Shown here: one piece after another, positions 1 to 8,714 of the stretch | How the letters are laid out: every line of letters begins with the position of its first letter | Numbering within the stretch: position 1 is the first letter of the stretch | Origin: VRUE01 sp963701265 | GTDB taxonomy: Bacteria > Actinomycetota > Thermoleophilia > Solirubrobacterales > 70-9 | Assembly: GCA_963701265.1 (NCBI GenBank) | Contig: OY969581.1 | Coordinates: forward strand, 124,001-188,000 | Length of the DNA: 64,000 nucleotides | Reading direction: 5' to 3' | The notes under the pieces: model-generated | What the model saw: the letters and a program-made list of their open reading frames with translations, nothing else | What the model was told of the DNA's origin: nothing | The model's database searches: none | Made by a program: the position numbers and the translations under genes

Positions 1-20
1 AGAGGGAGCTGGGCGGGGAA

Positions 21-1283
21 TTGAGTCAGGGAGAGCAGGCAACGAAGGCCAGTGCCGCAGCGCGCAAGCGCGCCGCGGTCGAAATGATCGCCCGCTACGA
101 GGCGGCCCTGCGGCGCACGGCGCGCCGCTACTCAATCGATGCCGAAGACGCGGAGGACGCTTACCAGCGGGCGCTGGAGATCGCCCTGACCAAAGCCCCG
201 ACCACCGACTTACGCGAACTGATCCGTTGGACCCAGACGGTGACCAAGCACGAGGCGCTCGCGGTGCGCCAGAGTCGCGAGAAGCTGCTCGGTTACCAAC
301 GAACGCGCGAAGGCACGGCGGAGGACCCGGTGGCGCTGCTCCCGTACCGAGGCGACGGCCCCGACGAGCAGGCCGAGCGCCGCGAGGAGATCGCCCGCAG
401 CCGCGAGGCGCTGCAAGCGCTGAAGCCCGCCGAGCTGCGCGCTCTCGGTCTGCTCGCCGAGGGCTATTCCTACGTCGAGATCGGCGAGCGAACCGGCTAC
501 AGCCAGACCAAAATCAATCGCCTGCTTGCTGAGGGCAGGGCCCGCTACCGCGCCATCGTCTCCAGCAGCGAGGACGGCAGTCGCTGCCGTGACCTGCAAC
601 CGCTGCTCTCGGCGTTCTGCGATGGCGAAGCGGGGCCGCGCGAGGCGATCAAAGTGCAAGAGCATCTGCGGGCCTGCGCCCACTGCCGGGCAACGATGCG
701 GACCTACCGCGCGGCACCGCGCGTGGCGGCGGCAATGCTGCCCCTGCTGCCTCCCTCGCGGTCGCTGCTGGAAAGAGCACAGGAGCTTGCCGCCAACCTC
801 GGGGCGCGACTGCCGGGATTTGGCGGCGGCGAAGCAGTGGCCACCCAGGTCGCCGTCGCCGGAGGTTCGCGCGGCGCCGGCATGGCGGCGCTCGCGAAGC
901 TGCTGACCGTCTGCGCCGGCGCCGCCGGGGGCGCGGCCGCGTGCGTGGCGACGGGCGTGCTTCCAGCGCCCGCGCTCGTCAACGACCCAGGCCCGAAACC
1001 GGCGATTGAACGGCAGGCGACCAGCGCGAGCGCCACGAGCGAAGACGAGGCGGTCGACTATCAGCCGGCAGTGCCGCCGGCTGAAGATCCACCCAGCAAG
1101 CCCGTGCATCAGCCCGCAGCGAAGGAGGAAGCGGCGGCCCCGGTCAGCGCCGAACCGAGTGCGGCGACTGCCGGTGCCATCGAATACGAAGCCCCCGCGC
1201 CCGTCGCCGAATCGCCGAGCAGCAGCGAAGCCGCGCCCGCGCCAAGCCCCAGCGGCTCCGCAGCTGGAGAGTTCGGCCCGTGA
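21..1283 (+). CDS. ECF-type sigma factor fused to zinc-finger anti-sigma domain and membrane segment
   Basis: The TTG-initiated 420-residue protein begins with a sigma-70 region 2-like helical part (about residues 20-90). A region 4 helix-turn-helix follows at about 135-175, with 'LLAEGYSYVEIGERTGYSQ' as its core. A zinc-binding anti-sigma (ZAS/zf-HC2) module lies at about 190-235 with the HxxxCxxC signature 'HLRACAHC'. A hydrophobic Ala/Gly-rich stretch near 290-315 could be one membrane span, and the C-terminal ~100 residues are Pro/Ala/Glu-rich. In the usual arrangement the sigma factor and its anti-sigma are separate proteins, so here they appear joined as one possibly membrane-tethered, self-inhibited regulator. 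The next gene overlaps the stop codon (GTGA), so the secreted protein downstream is probably co-translated. The sigma and ZAS calls are firm; the membrane anchor is an inference. Confidence 0.85.
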   Translation: MSQGEQATKASAAARKRAAVEMIARYEAALRRTARRYSIDAEDAEDAYQRALEIALTKAPTTDLRELIRWTQTVTKHEALAVRQSREKLLGYQRTREGTAEDPVALLPYRGDGPDEQAERREEIARSREALQALKPAELRALGLLAEGYSYVEIGERTGYSQTKINRLLAEGRARYRAIVSSSEDGSRCRDLQPLLSAFCDGEAGPREAIKVQEHLRACAHCRATMRTYRAAPRVAAAMLPLLPPSRSLLERAQELAANLGARLPGFGGGEAVATQVAVAGGSRGAGMAALAKLLTVCAGAAGGAAACVATGVLPAPALVNDPGPKPAIERQATSASATSEDEAVDYQPAVPPAEDPPSKPVHQPAAKEEAAAPVSAEPSAATAGAIEYEAPAPVAESPSSSEAAPAPSPSGSAAGEFGP

Positions 1284-3229
1284 GCAGGCTGGCTGTCGTG
1301 CTGGCGTTAGCGGCGGCGCTGGTCTGCCCGGCAGGGGCAGGAGCCTCCTTACAGCCCGTCGGTCTGCAGGTCGACGGCGGGGAAGACAACTGGCATCCCC
1401 GGCAGATGTTCGCGCTCAGTTGGAGCAACCCGGCGGGCATCGTCGCGGTCCACTATCGGCTGCTCGATCCTGGCGGCGCTGTCCTAATCGGCGATACGAG
1501 GCTGCCATGGGCAGCGAGCGCAATCGAACATCTCAGCGTGCCGCCAACGCCAGGCGCTTACACGGCCGAGGTCTGGCTCGAGGGCGGCAAAGGCGCGAGC
1601 GGTCCTCCGGCGAGCGCCACGCTGCGCTTCGACGATGCGCACCCAGGTGCGGTCGAGCCCCTCCCCTCCCCCGGCTGGATCGGCCGCTCGGCATTCCCCT
1701 ACACCGTCCACCTCTCCCGCCCGAGCGGTCCGCAGCCGCTCTCCGGCATTCGCGGCTACGCCGTCTCGACCGATTCCTCGCCGACGGGCCGCCCCTGCGC
1801 CGAAACCACCTGCAGCGGGGCCGAGGTCGACCTGCAGGGTGGGATCGCCGTCGACGCGCTGCCGATCGCCGAGCTTCCCGAGGGCCTGAACTACCTGCAC
1901 GCGGTCGCCGTCTCCGGTGCAAGGGTTCCCTCAGCGACCGTCGGCACGACAATCCTTCGCGTCGACAAGACCGCCCCGCTGACGCGGATCGAGGGTCTGA
2001 CCAGCGGCTGGTCGAAGCAGCCGCTGAAGCTGACAGCGACCGCCAGCGACGCAGGCTCGGGCATGGCCGCCGCCGGCGCCCACAGCCCCTTCACCGCAAT
2101 TCAGGTTGACGGCGGAACACCGGTCACGGCAGCGGGGGGAAGCGTCACCACGACCATGATCGACTCCGGCGTGCACACGATCTCCTACTACGGCCGCGAC
2201 GCCGTTGGCAACGTCGCCGACGGCGCCAATGTCAGCGGCCGGCAGAACCCACTGCCCGCGACAACGGTGGTCAGAGTCGATCGCGAGCCACCGCGGCTCG
2301 CTTTCGCAGTCGCCCAGCGAGCCCAGGACCCGGAGCTGATCGAGGCCCGAGCGGAAGATCGTCTTTCCGGCCTTGACCCCAACCGAGGCTCGATCGCGGT
2401 TCGTCGTGCCGGCGCCGGCGAGCGATTCGTCGCGCTGCCGACGCAGGTGACAAACGGGGCTCTGCAGGCGCACTGGGACTCGAGCGCCTATCCCGCCGGT
2501 GAGTACGAGTTCCGCGCTATCGCTTACGACGCGGCGGGCAACACGGCGGTCTCGCTGCAACGAGCCGATGGTTCGGCAATGCACCTGCGCGGGCCGCTCA
2601 AGGTGCCGGTCAAGCTCGTCACCAGGGGTGGCAAAAGGGCCGTCCGCTACGGACGCCGCACCTGGTTCGCGGGTCGCGCCCTGGCCGCCCGCCGGACACC
2701 GTTGGCGGGGGCTGCAGTGAAGGTGACCGAGCGCTTCGCGCCCGGCAGCGTTCCGGTGGAGCGCGTCTCGTTCGTCAGGACTGACGCCGTCGGCAGCTTT
2801 GGAATTCACCTCGCCCAGGGGCCAAGCCGCGAAGTCGTCGCCTCCGTCGCACCAACCGCGACGACCCGCGCTGCGAGCAGTCGCCCCACGAGCCTGACCG
2901 TGAACAGCCGCGTCGCTCTGCGCGTTTCCGCCACCGTCGCCAGGATCGGTGGGCCCCCACTCGTCTTCCGCGGGCGGGTCGCCAATCGCGGCGCGGCGAT
3001 GCCGGCCGAGGGCAAGGTGGTGCAGCTGCAGTTCCGCCTCCCGGGGTTGCCGTGGAGCGAGTTCCGCAGCGTCAGGACGGGCCCGGACGGGCGCTTCCGC
3101 TACGCCTACCGCTTCAGCGACGACGACAGCCGTGGTGCGCGGTTTCAGTTCAGGGCGTACGCACCAGCGCAAGCCGGCTGGCCCTTCGAGCCAGCCGGCT
3201 CACTGCCGGTGTCGGTTCTCGGTGCTTAG
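1280..3229 (+). CDS. Secreted multi-domain Ig/cadherin-like surface protein
   Basis: The GTG start overlaps the stop of the sigma/anti-sigma gene, so the two are translationally coupled. The 649-residue product opens with a classical signal peptide (residues 1-22, 'LAVVLALAAALVCPAGAGAS'). It continues as beta-rich segments resembling Ig-like folds, with recurring 'DKTAPLTRIEGLTSGWSK' and 'YYGRDAVGNVADGANVSG' units typical of bacterial 'life-of-the-party' Ig domains. Near residues 460-560 a carboxypeptidase-regulatory-like beta-sandwich is suggested by 'FAGRALAARRTPLAGAAVKV' and 'RTDAVGSFGIHLA'. No catalytic residues or sorting signal were recognised. It may be the envelope target or sensor partner of the fused sigma factor, but this rests only on linkage. 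The stop overlaps the convergent neighbour by four bases. Confidence 0.75.
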   Translation: MSRLAVVLALAAALVCPAGAGASLQPVGLQVDGGEDNWHPRQMFALSWSNPAGIVAVHYRLLDPGGAVLIGDTRLPWAASAIEHLSVPPTPGAYTAEVWLEGGKGASGPPASATLRFDDAHPGAVEPLPSPGWIGRSAFPYTVHLSRPSGPQPLSGIRGYAVSTDSSPTGRPCAETTCSGAEVDLQGGIAVDALPIAELPEGLNYLHAVAVSGARVPSATVGTTILRVDKTAPLTRIEGLTSGWSKQPLKLTATASDAGSGMAAAGAHSPFTAIQVDGGTPVTAAGGSVTTTMIDSGVHTISYYGRDAVGNVADGANVSGRQNPLPATTVVRVDREPPRLAFAVAQRAQDPELIEARAEDRLSGLDPNRGSIAVRRAGAGERFVALPTQVTNGALQAHWDSSAYPAGEYEFRAIAYDAAGNTAVSLQRADGSAMHLRGPLKVPVKLVTRGGKRAVRYGRRTWFAGRALAARRTPLAGAAVKVTERFAPGSVPVERVSFVRTDAVGSFGIHLAQGPSREVVASVAPTATTRAASSRPTSLTVNSRVALRVSATVARIGGPPLVFRGRVANRGAAMPAEGKVVQLQFRLPGLPWSEFRSVRTGPDGRFRYAYRFSDDDSRGARFQFRAYAPAQAGWPFEPAGSLPVSVLGA

Positions 3230-3630
3230 ACCGGGAGGAGGTCGGCGACCTGCCGCACGCGCTGCTCGAGCTCGGTGCGGTTGCGCTTCAGGGTCGTCTC
3301 GACCGTGCGCTGGCGCTTGCGCGCCTCGCGCTCGACCCGGTTACGGGTCTTGCGGGCCTCGGTGGTGGCACGCTTGCGGGCGGTGGTACCGCGGCGCTCG
3401 GTGCGCTTGACCCGGCGGCGCAACTCGGTCCGGTAGGACTTGAGCTGTTTTTCGGCGGCGGTGCGGCCGGTGAACGGCTCGACCAGCTCGCTGACGCGAT
3501 CGGTGACGCTGAGGACTGCGCCGACGGGGAGGTCGACAGCGGTCTCGGCGACGCTGCGGTTCTGACGTTTCTCAGTGGTCGTGCTTTTGGCTTTGGAGGC
3601 GGAGCTTTTGCTCCCGTTGGTCGTTGCCAT
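3226..3630 (-). CDS. Small basic histone-tail-like protein, putative SOS-regulated
   Basis: This 134-residue protein has a Ser/Thr/Lys-rich N-terminus (residues 1-28). A short segment with 'PVGAVLSVTDRVSELVEPF' follows (about 35-55). The last 75 residues are dominated by Arg, Lys and Thr with heptad-like spacing, as in 'RRRVKRTERRGTTARKRA', and probably form a charged helix that could bind nucleic acid. I do not recognise the family; histone H1-like tails and phasin-like coiled coils are alternatives. Its upstream region (3631-3736) carries two LexA-type boxes listed separately, which suggests DNA-damage control. The ATG is preceded at a distance by GAAGGG. Confidence is good that it is a gene and low for function. 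Confidence 0.7.
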   Translation of the reverse strand: MATTNGSKSSASKAKSTTTEKRQNRSVAETAVDLPVGAVLSVTDRVSELVEPFTGRTAAEKQLKSYRTELRRRVKRTERRGTTARKRATTEARKTRNRVEREARKRQRTVETTLKRNRTELEQRVRQVADLLPV

Positions 3631-3685
3631 GTGAAAGAAGAATCCCTTCGTCTGCGGTTTCCTGCCTAGGATTCGCGAGTGTAAC

Positions 3686-3714
3686 GAACATACGTTCTAC
3701 GCGAACAGACGTTC
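3686..3714 (-). promoter_or_regulatory. Two tandem LexA (SOS) box-like operators
   Basis: Two copies of CGAAC-N4-GTTCT lie at 3685-3698 and 3702-3715, with cores GAACATACGTTC and GAACAGACGTTC, 17 bases apart. Each core is a GAAC-N4-GTTC dyad matching the Gram-positive/actinobacterial LexA consensus. They sit 56-84 bases upstream of the ATG of the small basic protein, and on that strand a TACACT hexamer just downstream could be its -10 element. The upstream neighbour ends at 3737, so only the basic protein gene is downstream of them. Confidence 0.65.
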
Positions 3715-3736
3715 TTAAACCCGAATCGTGCGCTGG

Positions 3737-4558
3737 TTACTGCCCGGCGCGAGCAATCGCCAATCCGCGCTTCCCGGCGGCGGCGGCGAAGGTGTAGCGC
3801 GCGTCCAGGCCAAGCGGGGCCTCGTCCAGCGAGCCCTCGCCGAAAGCGACCTCGCCGCCGGCCTCGCGGACGATCAGCTGGGTCGCCGCGGCGTCGACCG
3901 AACGGCAGGGCCGCAGGCCGATCATCGCGTCGAAGCGGGCGGCGGCGACGTAGGCGGCGGTGATCGCGATCGAGCCGACCACGCGAATGCGGTAGACGCG
4001 CCCGGCGAAGGCTTCGAGGGCGGGAACGGCGCGCTCGGGCTCGGCCGCCTCGAGGCCGAGCAGCTCGAGCTTGTCGCCGTCGGCGGCCACCTCGATTCGC
4101 TCGCCGGCCAATCTCGCACCCTCGCCGCGCTGGGCACTGAACTCCTCTCCGGCGCCGAAGTCATAGACGTAGCCGAACTCAACCGCGGCCATCGAGTCGT
4201 CGCCGGCGACGGCGAGGCTGAGGCTGTGCGCGGGCAGCGTGCGGCGAGCGTTGAGCGAGCCGTCGATCGGATCGATCACGATCCGGGCGAGGCCGCCACC
4301 GCCGAACTCGACCTCGCCGCGCTCCTCCGATACGGCGACGAACGAGGCGCCCTGCTCGGCCAGCGCATCGAGCTCGGCAAAGACGATGTCCTCGCAGCGA
4401 CGGTCGATGACCAGGGTGTGATCGCCGCCCTCGCCGACGCCCTCGTACTCGGTGCGGGCCTCGATCCCGCGCACCTCGTCGAAGATCGCCCGCTGCGCGG
4501 TCACCACGCGGCGGCAGATTCCCAGCCAGTCTGCGGAGAAAACGTCCACGCGGCTCAT
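3737..4558 (-). CDS. Inositol monophosphatase family phosphatase
   Basis: The product (273 residues from the ATG at 4558) belongs to the Mg-dependent, Li-sensitive phosphatase superfamily. Its metal-site signature reads 'IDPIDGSLNA' at about residue 93, a Ser variant of the usual DPIDGT. The preceding acidic loop is 'VSEERG', and the C-terminal motif is 'VDAAATQLIVREAGGEV' where the family normally has WDxAAG. The substrate could be inositol phosphate, histidinol phosphate, fructose-1,6-bisphosphate or PAP, and the sequence does not decide between them. A GTG six codons upstream (4576) is an alternative start. The gene diverges from the helicase/nuclease gene with about 34 bases between starts. 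Confidence 0.8.
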   Translation of the reverse strand: MSRVDVFSADWLGICRRVVTAQRAIFDEVRGIEARTEYEGVGEGGDHTLVIDRRCEDIVFAELDALAEQGASFVAVSEERGEVEFGGGGLARIVIDPIDGSLNARRTLPAHSLSLAVAGDDSMAAVEFGYVYDFGAGEEFSAQRGEGARLAGERIEVAADGDKLELLGLEAAEPERAVPALEAFAGRVYRIRVVGSIAITAAYVAAARFDAMIGLRPCRSVDAAATQLIVREAGGEVAFGEGSLDEAPLGLDARYTFAAAAGKRGLAIARAGQ

Positions 4559-4592
4559 CCTATGGAGGCCGCGCACTCGCTAGCGTTGGACC

Positions 4593-7436
4593 ATGCTCAC
4601 TCTGGCGGAGGCGCAGCAGCGCGCGGTGCAGCACGGCAGCGGTCCGCTGTTGCTGCTCGGCGCCGCCGGCACCGGCAAGACGGAGGCGCTGGCGCGGCGG
4701 CTCACCCGGCTTGCCGAAGAGGAGGTTTCGGTCGAGCGGATCCTCGTCCTCACCGCCACTCGGCCAACTGCGCGGCGCCTGCAGGCGCGCGCCGAGACGC
4801 TGCTGCAGACGCCTTACGAGGAGCTCTGGATCGACACCTGGCCGGCGATCTGCGAGCGCCTGCTGCGCGCCCACTCGACCGCCGCCGGGCTCAACCCCTT
4901 CTTCGACGTCCTCGGCCCAGCGGAGCGGCTGGCGATGATGCTCGACCACCTCGAGCAGCTGCCCCTTCGCAACCACGAAATTCGCGGCAACCCGGCGGGC
5001 CTGCTCGCCCGTCTGCTCGCCCAGATCGACGAGCTGAAGGCGGGGTCCGATCCACCCGAGCCCGACCTGGCCGAGTTCTGCGCCGCCCACGACCGGATCG
5101 TTGCCGAGTCCGGCAACCTCGACCGGGGCGACGTCTTCCTCACCCTCGGCAAGCTCCTGCACGAGCGGCCCGAGATCCGCGCCGAGATCGCCGGCCGCTT
5201 CCCCTATCTGATGGTCGACGAGTACGAGGACACGACCCCCGCCCAGCGCACGATCCTCGCCAAGCTGGCCGAGGAGAGCCCGGACCACCTCTACGCCCAG
5301 AACGCCACGGCGGAGCCCACCGACGGGATCCCTTCGATCCAGCTCGAGCAGCAGTTCCGCCAGCCGGTGCTGCGCTTCTGGAGCTGCAGCAACGAGCGGG
5401 CGCAGGCGCAGGCGGTCGCGCGCGAGGTCGAGCACCTGCTCAGCGAGGGAACCTCGCCGGCGGCGGTCTGCGTGCTGATCGACGACCCGGCGGCGAACGC
5501 CGGGCCGGTCTCGGCGGCGATGGAGGAGCGCGGTGTTCCCTTCCACCTGGCCGGCCCCGCGGCGCTCTTCCAGCGCCCCGAGGTGCGCGACGCGATTGCC
5601 TGGCTGCGGGTGCTCGCTGCGCCCGATGACTCGGCGGCCGCGGCGCGGGCGCTGACCAGGCCACCGATCGAGCTGCGCGCCGCCGACCTGGCGCGACTGA
5701 CGACGATCGCGCGGCGGCGCAAGGTCGACATGGTCTCGGCCTGCGAGGCGGCGCTGGAAAGTCCCCAGATCCCGCCCGAGGGGAGGGAGCGAATTCAGGC
5801 TTTCCTCAAGCTCTACGGCGAAGCCTCGGCGGCGATGGAGGAACGCCGCGCCGACGTCTTCGTCAGGCGCCTGATCGAGCGGATCGGGCTGCGGCGGCAG
5901 CGGCTCTTCGCCGCCGAGCCCGAGGTGGCGGAGCGGCTGCTCGGCCTCTCCCGCCTGGCCGAGCTCGCCTCCGCCTGGGCGCGGCGCGAAGCGCACGGCT
6001 CCACCCGTGACTTCGTCCGCTACCTCAGCGCCGTCGCCGAGGCCGGGGTCGAGCCGGCCGGCGGCGAGGAGCCCGCCTCCCCCGGCTCGGTCCAGGGCCT
6101 CGCCCGCGGCGCCGCCAAGGGGATGGACTTCGACCACGTCTTCGTGCTCGGCCTCGAGCGCGCCGCTGGCGATGATCGGATCGGGGCACCCGCGCGCTCG
6201 ACCCTGGTGCTCTCGCGGATCGATGCCGACGGCGAGGGCGCGGCCGGAACCGCGGGCCTCTATGAGTCGATGCTCGCCGCGCACGCCGGCGAGGAGGAGC
6301 GCCACGGCGAGGAGCTGTTCGGGCCGGCGGAGGGCCTGCACGCCACCTACCGCAAGCTGCGCGAGGAGGTGCTCGAGGCATCGTGGCGGGCCGGGCGCGA
6401 GCTCTCGGAGCCGCGCCTGGACACCGTGATCGACGTCAACCGGGCGATCGCCCGCCACCTCGAGTTGCTCAAGCTGGCGGCGCTGGCGCAGCGCCCGGGC
6501 GAGGAGGCGACGGCCGAGGCGATCGCGGCGGTCAACGGGCTGCTGCGGCAGGTGGCGACGCCCGAGCAGCAGACCGAGCTCGACGCCTCCCCGCTCGACT
6601 CCTACCTGCTCGGCTCAGAGCGCGAGCGCGACGGCCGGCGCCGGCTGATCGCGGCCCGCCACGAGCCCTCGCTGGAAGCCTTCCTGCCGCGCCGCGGCGA
6701 CGGCGCCCTCAGCCTCTCGGCCTCCGACCTCGACCTCTACCTGACCTGCCCGCTCAAGTACAAGTTCCGCCGCGTCTTCGGCATCCCCGAGGAGCCGACG
6801 ATCAACCAGCGCTTCGGCATCCTCATCCACAGCGTGCTGGAACGCTTCCACAAGGATGCAACCAGCGAAGGCGAGGCCGGCAGCGGTGGGCTGGCGGAGC
6901 TGATGGACCTCTTCGAGTCCGGCTGGCGTCGCTCGGGCTTCGGCTCCAGCGACGACGAGCTGCAGTTCCGCGACCGCGCCCGCGAAGCGATGCGCCTCTA
7001 CTGGCAGCGCGAGAGCGAGTCGGAGAGCGTGCCGGTCTGGCTGGAGCGCAAGTTCGACATCCGCATCGGCGCCCACCAGGTGCGCGGTCGCGTCGACCGC
7101 GTCGACCGCCTGCCCGATGGCAGCTACGAGCTGATCGACTACAAGACCGGCGAACGCAAGAGCGAAGCGCAGCTCGAGAACGACCTGCAGCTGGCGCTCT
7201 ACCGGCTCGCGGCCCGCGATGCCTGGGAGCTCGAGGCGGGGACCGGCAGCTACTACTACGTGCTCGACGCCGAGAAGGTCGCGGCGCCGGTCCGGCCCGA
7301 CGATGCCGAGCGGGTCGAGCGCACCGTGCTCGAAGTCGGCGAGGGGGTGCTGGGCCAGGACTTCGAGCCGCGCCCCGCCCCGACTACCTGCAGCTGGTGC
7401 GACTACCGCCTGATCTGCCCGGCGGCGGAGAGCTAG
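4593..7436 (+). CDS. UvrD/AdnB-like ATPase with PD-(D/E)XK Fe-S nuclease domain, degenerate helicase motifs
   Basis: This 947-residue protein starts like an SF1A helicase: Walker A 'GAAGTGKT' at 23-30 and motif II 'VDEYED' near 207-212, where the family usually has DEYQD. The expected GDxxQ motif III is absent, replaced by 'DHLYAQNATAEPTDG', and no V-A-x-T-R motif VI could be found. A motif V-like 'GAAKGMDFDHVFVLGLE' remains. The C-terminus is a RecB-type nuclease with 'GRVDRVD' (~832), 'ELIDYKTGE' (~846) and 'QLALYRLA'. Four cysteines (near 719 and in 'CSWCDYRLICP' at ~933-943) should bind a 4Fe-4S cluster as in AddB/AdnB. It probably acts in double-strand break end processing, perhaps with an active helicase partner elsewhere. 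It ends four bases into the convergent PAC2 gene. Confidence 0.85.
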   Translation: MLTLAEAQQRAVQHGSGPLLLLGAAGTGKTEALARRLTRLAEEEVSVERILVLTATRPTARRLQARAETLLQTPYEELWIDTWPAICERLLRAHSTAAGLNPFFDVLGPAERLAMMLDHLEQLPLRNHEIRGNPAGLLARLLAQIDELKAGSDPPEPDLAEFCAAHDRIVAESGNLDRGDVFLTLGKLLHERPEIRAEIAGRFPYLMVDEYEDTTPAQRTILAKLAEESPDHLYAQNATAEPTDGIPSIQLEQQFRQPVLRFWSCSNERAQAQAVAREVEHLLSEGTSPAAVCVLIDDPAANAGPVSAAMEERGVPFHLAGPAALFQRPEVRDAIAWLRVLAAPDDSAAAARALTRPPIELRAADLARLTTIARRRKVDMVSACEAALESPQIPPEGRERIQAFLKLYGEASAAMEERRADVFVRRLIERIGLRRQRLFAAEPEVAERLLGLSRLAELASAWARREAHGSTRDFVRYLSAVAEAGVEPAGGEEPASPGSVQGLARGAAKGMDFDHVFVLGLERAAGDDRIGAPARSTLVLSRIDADGEGAAGTAGLYESMLAAHAGEEERHGEELFGPAEGLHATYRKLREEVLEASWRAGRELSEPRLDTVIDVNRAIARHLELLKLAALAQRPGEEATAEAIAAVNGLLRQVATPEQQTELDASPLDSYLLGSERERDGRRRLIAARHEPSLEAFLPRRGDGALSLSASDLDLYLTCPLKYKFRRVFGIPEEPTINQRFGILIHSVLERFHKDATSEGEAGSGGLAELMDLFESGWRRSGFGSSDDELQFRDRAREAMRLYWQRESESESVPVWLERKFDIRIGAHQVRGRVDRVDRLPDGSYELIDYKTGERKSEAQLENDLQLALYRLAARDAWELEAGTGSYYYVLDAEKVAAPVRPDDAERVERTVLEVGEGVLGQDFEPRPAPTTCSWCDYRLICPAAES

Positions 7437-8302
7437 CGCTGGTCGTCGCCCTGCTGGCGCAGGAAATGTTGAAAGTCGCGAGCGATCGTGTCCGCTGAGG
7501 GCAGGTTCTCCGGCCCGTCCAGCTGCTCCGTCTGTTCGGCCTCAATCCGGTCGACCAGCTCCTCGATCTCGGGGTTGGCGGCGATCGCGCGGTCGATCTG
7601 CTCCTCGTAGCTGGCGGTCTCCTCCTCGAGCTCGGTGGCGTCGACGGCGATCCCCGTCAGGCCCTCGAGCCGGCGCAGCAGGGCAAGCGCCGCCTTCGGG
7701 TTGGGCACCGCGGCGACGTAGTGGGGCACCGCCGCCCAGAGCGAGGCCGAGCTCATGCCGACTTTGCGGCAGCAGTCATGGACGACGCCGACGATTCCGG
7801 TCGGGCCCTCGTAGTTGGAGCGCTGCAGGTCGAGCTCCTCGACCAGTTTCTCGTCCGAGGCGAGCCCGGTGATCGGCACCGGCAGGGTGTGGGAGACCTC
7901 GGCGACCAGGGCGCCGAGGGTGATCACCATCTCCACCCCGAGCGCGTCGGCGGCGGTGGCGATCGTCTCCGAGAAGGTGCGCCAGCGCAGGTTCGGCTCG
8001 GTGCCGTCGAGCAGGACGAGGTCGCGCTCGGCCGCCGGTATCCGCACCGCGATCAGGTTGTTGTGCGGCCAGTCGATGCGCCGCGCCTGGCCCTCGGTGA
8101 GGACGATCGTCGGGCGCGTCGCCTGGAAGTCGAAGTAGTCCTCGGCGTCGACCTCGGCGATCAGCTCCGAGTCGAAGGCGTCGCCAACCGTGGTCACCGC
8201 GGTCGAGGCCGCGGCAGCAGCGTCGTTCCAACCCCGGAAGGAGCAGACGAGAATCGGCTTGCGCAGCTGCGGTACATCGCCTTCCCAGCGAAGTGAATCC
8301 AC
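7433..8302 (-). CDS. PAC2 family protein (proteasome-assembly-chaperone-like)
   Basis: From the GTG at 8302 this encodes 289 residues of the PAC2 (DUF75) family, found in archaea and actinobacteria and related to eukaryotic proteasome assembly chaperone 2. Recognisable elements are 'PILVCSFRGWNDAAAAAS' near the N-terminus, 'TLGALVAEVSHTLPVPITG' in the middle, and 'WAAVPHYVAAVPNPKAALAL', which is typical of the family. A Glu-rich helical tail follows. I chose 8302 because the frame upstream runs into the TauE/SafE gene and lacks family sequence. Actinobacteria of this group often carry 20S proteasomes, but no proteasome gene is present here, so the partner is unknown. Confidence 0.85.
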   Translation of the reverse strand: MDSLRWEGDVPQLRKPILVCSFRGWNDAAAAASTAVTTVGDAFDSELIAEVDAEDYFDFQATRPTIVLTEGQARRIDWPHNNLIAVRIPAAERDLVLLDGTEPNLRWRTFSETIATAADALGVEMVITLGALVAEVSHTLPVPITGLASDEKLVEELDLQRSNYEGPTGIVGVVHDCCRKVGMSSASLWAAVPHYVAAVPNPKAALALLRRLEGLTGIAVDATELEEETASYEEQIDRAIAANPEIEELVDRIEAEQTEQLDGPENLPSADTIARDFQHFLRQQGDDQR

Positions 8303-8342
8303 ACGTTTGAGGTTACCGATGGCCCACCGCCGCGCTGCCCGG

Positions 8343-8714
8343 TTAAGCCGGTGTGGAAAGGGCGCGGCGGACGAGCGTGTAGGCCATGAAGAGAGCGAGA
8401 GCCGCGAAAGCGAGTTCAAGCGCTCGGGCGGGGATCTCGTTGGAGATCGCGACGCCGACCAGAACCCCGAGCGGCGAGAGCGCCCCGATCACCAGCGCCT
8501 CGCGGAGCCTGACGTTGCCGTAGCCGTTCTGGCGGTAGGCGCCGACCAAGGCGACGATGACGATCATCAGCAGCGAGGTCGACTCGCCCTCGACCTGTGT
8601 GAGCCCGAGGAAAACCGTTAGCGCGGGCACGAAGAGCACGCCGCCGCCGACGCCGACCAGCCCACCGGCGAGCCCACCGGCGATCGCGATCAGAATTGCG
8701 GCGAGCTCGTTCAC
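8343..8714 (-). CDS. Half-size TauE/SafE (TSUP) membrane protein, second half
   Basis: This short protein (123 residues) is almost entirely hydrophobic, with about four membrane helices. It begins 'ELAAILIAIAGGLAGGLVGV' and carries the Gly-rich 'GGLVGVGGGVLFVPAL' motif of the sulfite exporter TauE/SafE family. Typical members are about 250 residues with two such repeats; this one has only one. Its GTG start overlaps the stop of the adjacent half-size paralogue by four bases (GTGA), which points to coupled translation and probable heterodimer assembly. Transported substrate is unknown; sulfite, sulfoacetate and other organosulfur anions are known for the family. Confidence 0.8.
   Translation of the reverse strand: MNELAAILIAIAGGLAGGLVGVGGGVLFVPALTVFLGLTQVEGESTSLLMIVIVALVGAYRQNGYGNVRLREALVIGALSPLGVLVGVAISNEIPARALELAFAALALFMAYTLVRRALSTPA

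Noticed and set aside
3728..5629. Long plus-strand open frame across the inositol phosphatase and helicase genes
   Set aside because: It lacks any recognisable domain and overlaps two genes with clear family motifs on other frames.
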